Source of the DNA: Candidatus Omnitrophota bacterium
GTDB taxonomy: Bacteria; Omnitrophota; Gorgyraeia; Zapsychrales; Zapsychraceae
Assembly (NCBI GenBank): GCA_016212005.1
Contig: JACRHP010000052.1
Span: forward strand, 1-62,323
Length of the DNA stretch: 62,323 nt
Reading direction: 5' to 3'
Shown: in pieces, positions 25,991 to 34,098 of the stretch
Position numbering within the stretch: position 1 is the first letter of the stretch
Layout of the letters: each line of letters begins with the position of its first letter
Translations under genes and position numbers: made by a program
Notes under the pieces: generated by a model
The model's input: only the letters and a program-made list of their open reading frames with translations
Databases searched by the model: none
What the model was told of the DNA's origin: nothing

Positions 25991-27286
25991 ATGGGCTTGT
26001 TCACCAAGACAGAGCAGGATGAAAACACGCAAGTTGAGGCGCTTCAGAAAGTTAATGAAATCTGCGCGCTTGTCACTACCGTCCTTAACGAACAGGATCT
26101 CCTCGAACAATCTCTCCAGCAGACCATGCGCCTTTTTGGGGCAACCCGGGCGTCCGTTTTTATCCTTGGCGAAAATGGTAAAGATCTGATCATGCGCTGC
26201 GCTTCAGGCATGCAGCGCGCCGAACAGGAAAAAATGGTCAAAAAAATGGGGGAGGGGATCGTCGGCCATGTCGCCAGACGCAAGCTTCCCATCGTGGTAG
26301 ACGACATCGAAAACGACGCCCGTTTCCACGATTTCAAGGCGCGTAAAAGCTACCGGACGCCTTCTTTCATATGCGCGCCTCTTATGATCAAAGACAAGCT
26401 GCTCGGTGTCGTCAATATCGCGGACAAAGGGTCGGGGTTATGTTTTACCCAAAACGAGATGCAGCTGCTCGATTTTCTTTCCACCCAGATCGCCCTCAAT
26501 TACCGCCGCATCGAACTTTATCAAAAGTTCAAGATCATGGTCCGGGAAACCCGGACACTCAAGGACCGTCTCGGCCAAAGCGACCAGGAGGCCAAAACCC
26601 TCAAAAAACAGGTCCACATCAATGAACGCCTCGCCACGATCGGTAAGTTGGCCGGAGGGATCGCCCATGAATTCAACAATCCGCTTGACGGCGTCATCCG
26701 CTACACGAACCTTTGTCTGGAACACACCAAAGATGACGAGGTTGTCCGCGGGTATCTTCTGGAAATCAAGCACGGCCTTAACCGCATGGCCAATATCGTG
26801 AAAAACCTGCTGGCGTGCTCGCGCAACGAATTCCAGCCGGGAGAACGTGTCAGTTTCCAACAAATACTGGAGCGTTCTCTGGCAAGCGTACATACCGAAG
26901 TTGAACATAAGAATATCAAAATCGAAAGAAAAATTGAAGAAAATATCCCGCCTCTCCGGGACCTGGGACTGGAACATATCCTGACGAATATACTCCGCAA
27001 CGCCGTCGAAGCCACCGGCCCCAGCGGAGGCAAAATTACTATTGAAGCTCAATGCCAGGAGAAACAACTTCAGATCAAGATCCGCGATACGGGTGCGGGT
27101 ATCCCCTCCGCGGAGATCGAAAAAATCTTTGAACCGTTTTACACAACCAAGGCCATGGACAAGGGCTGCGGCCTCGGCTTGACCATCGTCGCTGAAATCA
27201 TCAAAAGTTACGGCGGGAAAATCCGGGTCGAAAGCGAACCGGGCGACGGGACGCTGTTTCTGATTGCCTTACCTTTACAACAATGA
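25991..27286 (+). CDS. GAF-domain sensor histidine kinase
   Basis: GAF region; H-box KLAGGIAHEFNNPLDGVIRY; ATPase boxes NILRNAVEA, DTGAGIP, GCGLGLTIVAEIIKSYGG. Confidence 0.9.
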   Translation: MGLFTKTEQDENTQVEALQKVNEICALVTTVLNEQDLLEQSLQQTMRLFGATRASVFILGENGKDLIMRCASGMQRAEQEKMVKKMGEGIVGHVARRKLPIVVDDIENDARFHDFKARKSYRTPSFICAPLMIKDKLLGVVNIADKGSGLCFTQNEMQLLDFLSTQIALNYRRIELYQKFKIMVRETRTLKDRLGQSDQEAKTLKKQVHINERLATIGKLAGGIAHEFNNPLDGVIRYTNLCLEHTKDDEVVRGYLLEIKHGLNRMANIVKNLLACSRNEFQPGERVSFQQILERSLASVHTEVEHKNIKIERKIEENIPPLRDLGLEHILTNILRNAVEATGPSGGKITIEAQCQEKQLQIKIRDTGAGIPSAEIEKIFEPFYTTKAMDKGCGLGLTIVAEIIKSYGGKIRVESEPGDGTLFLIALPLQQ

Positions 27287-28680
27287 TCATGTCCCAGGAA
27301 TCCGAAAAAGCCGTACAGATCCTCATCGTGGATGATGAACCGCTCATCCGCAAATCCCTCTATGAGATTCTGCGCATCGAGGGCTACCGGGTCCAGATGG
27401 CCGGAAGCGGGGAGGAGGCCTCTGGTATTCTCTCCAAAAACGACATCAATATTGTCGTCACTGACATGCAACTCCCTAAAATGAACGGGATTGAACTCCT
27501 GGAAACCATCAAAAAAAGGTCACCGCACACCGAAGTCATCCTGGTGACTGGTTACGGCACCATTGAATCCGCTGTCGCGGCCATGAAAAAAGGGGCGTTT
27601 GACTACATCACCAAGCCCATCAACGACAACGAAATCAAAATTATTATCCAGAAACTCATTGAAAAAAAGAAACTCCTGGACGAAAACGCGCAGCTCAAAC
27701 AGATCATCGCCAAAGAACGGCGCAGCCGTTTCTGCGACCTCATTGGCGCCAGCTCCCGTATCCAGGAGGTTTATCACATCATCGATTCGGTCGCCAGCAG
27801 CAACGCCACGATTCTGGTCACAGGGGAAAGCGGGACAGGCAAGGGGCTTGTCGCGCGTGCCATCCACCAAGCGGACCAGACCCGCAAGGATAAACCTTTT
27901 GTGGAGATCAGCTGCGGGGCCCTGACCGAAACGCTCCTGGAGAGCGAACTGTTCGGCCATGTCAAAGGGGCTTTTACCGGCGCCATCAAAGACAAGGAGG
28001 GCCGGTTTGAATATGCCCAGGGCGGCACTATTTTTCTGGATGAAATCGACGCGTTTTCACCGGCCCTGCAGGTCAAACTACTGCGTGTTCTGCAAGAAGG
28101 ATTGTTTGAGCGGGTGGGGGACAACACGCCTCGACGGGCGAATACGCGGATCATCGTCGCCACCAATCAGAATCTTACTGATCTTGTTGAAAATGGAAAA
28201 TTCCGGGAAGACCTTTATTACCGTATCAATGTCATCTGTATCCATGTCCCGCCGCTACGCGAACGTAAAGACGACATCCCGCTTCTGACGGATCATTTCC
28301 TCAAAAAACACTGTGGGACCAACGGCAAAAAAAATACCGGGTTTTCCAACGAAGTGGAAAAGATGTTCCTGGATTACGACTGGCCGGGGAATATCCGGGA
28401 ACTGGAAAATGCCGTCGAAGGCGCCATTATCATGGCCAGGACGGCCGTCATCAACAAATCAGACGTGCCTAATTTCGCGAAATTCTCGTCCCTTTCCGCC
28501 AAAAAGTCCCAAGAACGGAATCTCAAAAAAGCCGTAGAAGAGCCGGAGAAGGAACATATCATCGCCATCTTGAAAGACTGCAGCTGGAACCGCAATAAAG
28601 CGGCCGCGTCTCTGGGGGTCAACCGGACGACCTTGTATAATAAAATGAAGAAATACAATATCAACGAGGAAACGATCTAA
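27283..28680 (+). CDS. sigma-54-dependent response regulator (NtrC family)
   Basis: Receiver VLIVDDEPLIRKSL...VVTDMQLPKMNGIELLE; AAA+ VTGESGTGKGLVARAIH, GAFTGA; Fis-type C-terminus NRNKAAASLGVNRTTLYNKMKKY. Confidence 0.93.
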   Translation: MIMSQESEKAVQILIVDDEPLIRKSLYEILRIEGYRVQMAGSGEEASGILSKNDINIVVTDMQLPKMNGIELLETIKKRSPHTEVILVTGYGTIESAVAAMKKGAFDYITKPINDNEIKIIIQKLIEKKKLLDENAQLKQIIAKERRSRFCDLIGASSRIQEVYHIIDSVASSNATILVTGESGTGKGLVARAIHQADQTRKDKPFVEISCGALTETLLESELFGHVKGAFTGAIKDKEGRFEYAQGGTIFLDEIDAFSPALQVKLLRVLQEGLFERVGDNTPRRANTRIIVATNQNLTDLVENGKFREDLYYRINVICIHVPPLRERKDDIPLLTDHFLKKHCGTNGKKNTGFSNEVEKMFLDYDWPGNIRELENAVEGAIIMARTAVINKSDVPNFAKFSSLSAKKSQERNLKKAVEEPEKEHIIAILKDCSWNRNKAAASLGVNRTTLYNKMKKYNINEETI

Positions 28681-28707
28681 ACTCCAGCCAACCGGACACC
28701 CCGCGAC

Positions 28708-29751
28708 ATGAACACGGAAAATTCAAGACAAATTGCGCTTAAGCTCATCAATAAAGAAAAGTGGTGGGATATTTTGTCGCGCTTTATTGATGTGCTGCGT
28801 ATCAACATATTTATCGTGGATAACAAAGGGGTGATCATCTTGCCTCCGGAGGAGGGAAAATACGGTGGCCGGCTTTTAACAGACCCCTCATTAGGGTTCC
28901 AGGCCCAGCAAGACAGTTCCGAATTCCTCAAAAAATTCGATCCTTACGGCGGCGGCTTGTACCTGGAATACGTCAGCCCTTTAAAACTCCACCAGTTTGC
29001 CATACCGCTTAATGTCCATAATAACGGCGGCCAGCCCATCGGGTACATGATTGTCGGACCAGTCATTCTCAACAAACGCCCGGAAACCGCCGAATACGAA
29101 ACCATCGCCCGCGGCCACAAGATCCCCTTGGAACAGGTCACAAACGAAATCAACGACCTGCGGATCGTTTCCAACGTCATGATGAATTCCATCCTGGACC
29201 TTTTATATGAAATCGTTAAAAATAACATTGAATTAAGCGGTATCAAGCTGGCCATCTATGAACGCGCGGAAGGTAAAGACAGTTTCCCGTTCCCGGCCTC
29301 GATTAAACATGCGGCGAAAGACCTTTTCTCAACCGTTTGTCTGGATGAGTTACTGGTGACCCTCCTGGATGTGGCCTTAAAAATGACCAATACAGAGTGC
29401 GGGTCAATTTTAATCGTTGACCCGGAAAAACAGGGTGATCTCACCATTAAAGTCTCCCGCGGATTACCCCAGGAAAGGGTCAAGGACACACGAATAAGGG
29501 TCGGAGAGGGGATTGCCGGCCTGGCGGCCCTCGAACAAAGGCCATTTATTATCCATGGTCAAGAAGGAGACAACCGGATTAAACATCTCTTAAAACGCCC
29601 TGAAATCCAGCATTCACTGGTCATGCCTTTGAAAGGCAAACGTCGCGTTCTAGGCGTCCTAAGTCTGCATACCCGCCAACCCCAATGCAGCATTGAAAAT
29701 AACCTGGAAAATCTGGAGTATCTTTCCAATTTACTTTCATCCGTTGTTTAA
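28708..29751 (+). CDS. PocR-like sensory domain plus GAF domain protein
   Basis: N-terminal LSRFIDVLRINIFIVDNKGVIILPPEEGKYG...VHNNGGQPIGYMIVGPVI PocR-like; C-terminal GAF pattern. Confidence 0.6.
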   Translation: MNTENSRQIALKLINKEKWWDILSRFIDVLRINIFIVDNKGVIILPPEEGKYGGRLLTDPSLGFQAQQDSSEFLKKFDPYGGGLYLEYVSPLKLHQFAIPLNVHNNGGQPIGYMIVGPVILNKRPETAEYETIARGHKIPLEQVTNEINDLRIVSNVMMNSILDLLYEIVKNNIELSGIKLAIYERAEGKDSFPFPASIKHAAKDLFSTVCLDELLVTLLDVALKMTNTECGSILIVDPEKQGDLTIKVSRGLPQERVKDTRIRVGEGIAGLAALEQRPFIIHGQEGDNRIKHLLKRPEIQHSLVMPLKGKRRVLGVLSLHTRQPQCSIENNLENLEYLSNLLSSVV

Positions 29752-29791
29752 TCCCAGAAAAATCTTTACATCAAAGGTTTAGCAATTTATA

Positions 29792-29841
29792 ATGAGCATA
29801 TGCTCATAGCAATAGTCATGTTATTGTGAGCATATGCTCAT
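29792..29841. promoter_or_regulatory. two palindromic operator candidates
   Basis: ATGAGCATATGCTCAT (29792-29807) and TGAGCATATGCTCA (29827-29840), centres 34 bp apart. Confidence 0.65.
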
Positions 29842-29870
29842 TAAATCATGACGTTTCAATTTTTCCCGAT

Positions 29871-30311
29871 ATGCGTAAAGGCCGCCGAAAAAAAGTCCGA
29901 TACATCCAAAAAATGCCCAAAACGGCCCAATTTAGCCCGCGCGGAAACCCGGGACGACCGGACGAAGCCGAGCTGAACATTGACCATTATGAAGCTATCA
30001 AACTGGCTGACCACCAGGGCTACAATCAAACCGAAGGTGCCAACGCCATGGGCGTATCAAGGCCGACATTTGGCCGGATATTGCGCGAAGGCCGTAAAAT
30101 CGTGGCTGACGCCCTAGCAAACGGCAAAATAATCCGCATCCGCACTGGAGATGTACAGGTGGGGATCCACCACAAAATCCTGCCGCATAAAAATACACTT
30201 ACAGCCCAAAATGTAATCACAAAACAAAAAGAAGAGGCCGTTCGCGGCAAAATGTTTAAATTCCGGCACAATGCAGCTGGAACCCAAACAACCCCGCTCA
30301 ATCACTCCTGA
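29871..30311 (+). CDS. DUF134-family DNA-binding regulator
   Basis: RKGRRKKVRYIQKMP...LNIDHYEAIKLADHQGYNQTEGANAMGVSRPTFGRIL; start set at ATG 29871. Confidence 0.8.
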   Translation: MRKGRRKKVRYIQKMPKTAQFSPRGNPGRPDEAELNIDHYEAIKLADHQGYNQTEGANAMGVSRPTFGRILREGRKIVADALANGKIIRIRTGDVQVGIHHKILPHKNTLTAQNVITKQKEEAVRGKMFKFRHNAAGTQTTPLNHS

Positions 30312-30612
30312 TTTTCCTTCTTTCATACGACTTCCTATAATACATATTATGTTAACTACTACAATACAAGAAAACAACATTTAACACATTAATATGCTTA
30401 TGGTTAGCATAAACATGGGAAGCCCTGTTAAAAACAGTGCGTAATCTTACTCAAAACATTGTGAAATATTAAAAAGTGGCAGGTTTTGGCCATAATCTGG
30501 CATTTAAATGAATATTCCGCCAAATTATACCCAAAATGGGGTATTAGACAAGACATGCAAGAAAAAGGCATCGAAAGATTCGGAACGCATCGGCATTGAG
30601 CCTCTCTTCTTT

Positions 30613-31023
30613 CTAAAACTGAATTTTCTCCGGGGTTTTCTGGTGGGGTGTCATGGCCTCAACCGCATCAATCTTAATCTCAGCCAAGATAAAATTAGGA
30701 TCCTGGGGAGCACCGAAATACTGCTTTAACATGGGGATATTTTCCCAAAGGATTGTTTTTTTCTCAATATCCGTGGTAATTTGGGCTTGGCCGGCGATGC
30801 GGCAATACCACATTTTCCGGTCTACAAAACATAATTCAACCCTGGGGTTCTTCCGGATATGTTCAATGCTGCGGGATCGTGCCAACAGAGCCACAAGGAT
30901 TTCCCCAGTATCTTCCACTAAATAAGGCATCATGGGCCGCACGCGGGGCTGATTCCCCTCCACCGTAGCCAAATACCCAAACCCGGCATCCCGGATCAAA
31001 TCAATCGCTTCCTCTTTGTTCAT
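30613..31023 (-). CDS. pyridoxamine 5'-phosphate oxidase-like (PPOX) family protein
   Basis: FGYLATVEGNQPRVRPMMPYLVEDTGEILVALLARSRSIEHIRKNPRVELCFVD. Confidence 0.8.
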   Translation of the reverse strand: MNKEEAIDLIRDAGFGYLATVEGNQPRVRPMMPYLVEDTGEILVALLARSRSIEHIRKNPRVELCFVDRKMWYCRIAGQAQITTDIEKKTILWENIPMLKQYFGAPQDPNFILAEIKIDAVEAMTPHQKTPEKIQF

Positions 31024-31056
31024 GTAATCCCCTTTCTACTGACTATGACCAACCTC

Positions 31057-31866
31057 TTATTCAGCCTTTTCCCTAAAAAATTTATCCGTCCCCAAGAAAT
31101 TCTGGTTTCGCACCGCCACCATCTCTGCCGCGATAGAAACGGCAATTTCTTCCGGTGTCTGGGCTCCGATATCTACACCGGCCGGAATTCTCACCAAATT
31201 AAGTCTATGTTGAGGAACTCCCATCTTCCTTAAGCGGCCAAAAAACTTAACCCGTTTGGCCTTGCTGGAAATGACCCCCAGATAACCCGTATCCTTGCCA
31301 ATAGCCACCTTTAAACACTCAAAATCAAATTCGTTCCCCTGCGTCACGATCATGACATATGTATCCCCATCAATCTTTATCTTGGATAGTTGGGCAGCGT
31401 GCGGGCCGACCATAATCCTGTCCACATAAGGAAACCGCCTGGGGTTCGCGAACTCTTTGCGGTTGTCAATAATGGTCACTCTGAAATTAAGTATCTTGGC
31501 AATGGCAGAGAGCGGCAAAGCGATATGCCCGGCTCCGCAGATAACCATATGCTTGGCCTTCTTGATCGGATCTATAAAAACCTTGATCTGGCCGCCGCAA
31601 ACCGATTGGCCCTCCCTGCCAAAATAATCATAAATTACCAAAGAAGGCTTGCCTGACTTGAGCGCCTTCAGACACTCTGCCTGCACGGCCTTTTCGTTAC
31701 GCCCCCCTCCAATCGAGCCCCAAATGGTACCATCCTTCAAGACAATCATTTTAGCCCCGGCCTTACGAGGAGTCCCCTTGACGGTCGACTCGACAATGGT
31801 GGCCAGCACATACCCATGCCCTTGATCGGTCGCCGCCAAGGCTTTTATTAATAATTCATGGTCCAT
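31057..31866 (-). CDS. XdhC/CoxI family protein
   Basis: GHGYVLATIVESTVKGTPRKAGAKMIV...GSIGGGRNE and C-terminal Rossmann-like VICGAGHIALPLS. Confidence 0.88.
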   Translation of the reverse strand: MDHELLIKALAATDQGHGYVLATIVESTVKGTPRKAGAKMIVLKDGTIWGSIGGGRNEKAVQAECLKALKSGKPSLVIYDYFGREGQSVCGGQIKVFIDPIKKAKHMVICGAGHIALPLSAIAKILNFRVTIIDNRKEFANPRRFPYVDRIMVGPHAAQLSKIKIDGDTYVMIVTQGNEFDFECLKVAIGKDTGYLGVISSKAKRVKFFGRLRKMGVPQHRLNLVRIPAGVDIGAQTPEEIAVSIAAEMVAVRNQNFLGTDKFFREKAE

Positions 31867-31868
31867 CT

Positions 31869-32435
31869 TTATTTAATATACGCGCGAAGGATTTTCTGGT
31901 CTTCGACAGGGCGGTCGCCGGCCCTGGTTTTTGTGGCCTCAATTTTTTGTACCACATCATAACCGCTTATGACTTTACCGAAAATAGTATGGTGCCCGTT
32001 AAGCCACGGGGTCGGGACGGTTGTAATAAAGAATTGACTGCCGTTGGTGTTCGGCCCGGCGTTAGCCATGGCCAGAAGCCCTGGCGTATCAAAGCTCACG
32101 CTTTTTGAAATCTCATCATTGAATTTACCGCCCCAGAAACTCTCCCCGCCCCTTCCTGTTGCGGTTGGGTCCCCTCCCTGGAGCATAAACCCTTTGATAA
32201 CCCTGTGAAAAACGGTGCCGTCGTAATATCCTTTTCTCACGAGACCAATCATATTTTCACATGTTTTGGGAGCCACCGCAGGCCAGAGCTCCAGCTCAAT
32301 GTTCCCCTGGTTTGTCTCTAATACAATGATCGCAGAGACGGATGGCTCATCCGCGTGAGAAGCACGGACGAAAGAAACTACAAAAGGGCAAAAAACCACC
32401 GCCCCCATGACGCTCCCTAAAACCCATTTATCCAT
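31869..32435 (-). CDS. cyclophilin-type peptidylprolyl isomerase
   Basis: YYDGTVFHRVIKGFMLQGGDPTATGRGG, MANAGPNTNGSQFFITT; start set at MDKWVLGS. Confidence 0.9.
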   Translation of the reverse strand: MDKWVLGSVMGAVVFCPFVVSFVRASHADEPSVSAIIVLETNQGNIELELWPAVAPKTCENMIGLVRKGYYDGTVFHRVIKGFMLQGGDPTATGRGGESFWGGKFNDEISKSVSFDTPGLLAMANAGPNTNGSQFFITTVPTPWLNGHHTIFGKVISGYDVVQKIEATKTRAGDRPVEDQKILRAYIK

Positions 32436-33426
32436 TAGTTTCTCCTCCTTTTTGTTCATCTTTATTGGTTGCCGGGGGATCAATTGTCTCTGGCACAGGC
32501 GGCGCGGTCGTATCAGAAATTTTGGGCTCTTCGACTTTAGATTCCACCGGGGTGGCAAGCGGCGGCAAGATCGGATCAGGTGCTTTAACTTGCGAATCGT
32601 GCGCCGCAGGCGGAGCGTCAACCGCCGGACCCGGCTTGGCTTCCAAACGTTTTACCAGACCGGCAAGCTCATCATCCTTGACCAATAAGGCCTTCTCCAT
32701 CTTTGTTATTTTTTCTTCCAGCTGGTCGACCCGCTTTTTATAACTTTCCGCCTCCGCGCGGGCACCGTTTAATTCGACCTGTATGATGCGAGACTTATCC
32801 TTGGTATCTTTAAGCTCCTTCTCCAGGATGTCTTTGAGTTTATTAAACTCCTTACGGTTATTCAATTCGGTCTGAAGGAGCTCTTCATTCTTTGCAAGTA
32901 CCGCACTTTTCTCCTGAAAGATTTTGTCCAGCCGTGCATACTTTTCTTTCCACTCCTCCAGGCGTGCGGTCAAATCGATTTCCTGTTCAATGCGTTCTTC
33001 TTCTTCGGCCGGCAATTGAGCTTGTTGCGCAGCTGATTTCTCAACGGGTGTTGCTGCGGCCAGGCTTTGGCGGGTTTGCTCGTCCAAGAAATTCTTTAAA
33101 GTAGCTAAAGGTACCCCTTCACGCACCTGCGTTCCTGCGCCCTGCAGGGACGCAGGATCCTTCTTTCGCGGCATCAAACGGGCAAAAAAATTCTTTGAAA
33201 CGGGGGGCTTGGCGACTTCCTCCCTGGAAACAACCTGGGCTTTCTTCTCTTTCTTTTTTGTCGGTAATGGAAAAGCTGGCGGGCTGCCTTCAACGGGTTG
33301 CGCCTCCGGTTCAAATCCCAGGTCACGCAAAGGAAGGCCGGCGGAGTGTTCTTCACGCCGAAGCAGAAAAAAAACAGCGATAACCCCTGCCACAGAAACC
33401 CCGACTAATACCAAAAATACTGACAC
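32428..33426 (-). CDS. membrane-anchored coiled-coil protein
   Basis: N-terminal TM segment, long Glu/Lys/Leu-rich coiled coil, Pro-rich C-terminus. Confidence 0.6.
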   Translation of the reverse strand: MSVFLVLVGVSVAGVIAVFFLLRREEHSAGLPLRDLGFEPEAQPVEGSPPAFPLPTKKKEKKAQVVSREEVAKPPVSKNFFARLMPRKKDPASLQGAGTQVREGVPLATLKNFLDEQTRQSLAAATPVEKSAAQQAQLPAEEEERIEQEIDLTARLEEWKEKYARLDKIFQEKSAVLAKNEELLQTELNNRKEFNKLKDILEKELKDTKDKSRIIQVELNGARAEAESYKKRVDQLEEKITKMEKALLVKDDELAGLVKRLEAKPGPAVDAPPAAHDSQVKAPDPILPPLATPVESKVEEPKISDTTAPPVPETIDPPATNKDEQKGGETNG

Positions 33427-33495
33427 GATACTCCTATTCTAGGGAACAGTTAAATATTCGTTGGTGACATCACCGTAATTGCGCTATAATCGCAA

Positions 33496-34098
33496 ATGAT
33501 GGTCACGGGTATTCTCTTATCTGCGGGCTTAAGCAGCCGGTTCGGATCTCCCAAAGCGTTGGCCAAACTCGGCCAGGAAACGGTCATTGAGCGCCTGGAG
33601 AAACTGCTTCTTTCCACCGAAACCGCAGAACTGATTATCGTCTTGGGACATGGCGCCGAACAAATAAAACCTGTTCTATTTAAGCATAAAAAGGTCAAGA
33701 TTGTCTATAACAAAGATTATAAATTAGGCCAAACGTCTTCACTTAAAACTGCTTTGGCCCATATCGCCCTCGACGCTAATGGCATCCTCCTTCTACCCGT
33801 TGACTATCCTCTGATCAAGCAAGAAACCCTGCAGACGCTCATAGGTTTTTTTCAAAAGCGCAACCCGCTCATTCTTATTCCCAGCTATCATGGCGATAAA
33901 GGGCACCCCCCCATCTTCGACATCCGGCTTAAAAAAGAGTTTCTTGATCTCGACAATGCCGTGGGGATCAATACGGTCATTCATCGGCACGCGGCGGAAA
34001 CGTGTGTTTTACCCGTCGAAGATGAAGGCGTCATCCGCAGTTTCAACACACCGGAGGAATTTGAAAAGTTAAAAATGAAATTATCGGGAAGCGTGTGA
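33496..34098 (+). CDS. MobA/MocA-like nucleotidyltransferase
   Basis: GILLSAGLSSRFGSPKALAKLG...LLLPVDYPLIKQETL. Confidence 0.85.
   Translation: MMVTGILLSAGLSSRFGSPKALAKLGQETVIERLEKLLLSTETAELIIVLGHGAEQIKPVLFKHKKVKIVYNKDYKLGQTSSLKTALAHIALDANGILLLPVDYPLIKQETLQTLIGFFQKRNPLILIPSYHGDKGHPPIFDIRLKKEFLDLDNAVGINTVIHRHAAETCVLPVEDEGVIRSFNTPEEFEKLKMKLSGSV

Noticed and set aside
30391-30412. TATGCTTATGGTTAGCATA as a third DUF134 operator
   Set aside because: Only the half-site letters resemble TGAGCATATGCTCA; spacing and core differ, so not called.
30508-30729. 73-aa plus-strand ORF
   Set aside because: Overlaps the well-supported PPOX gene on the opposite strand and has no recognisable features.
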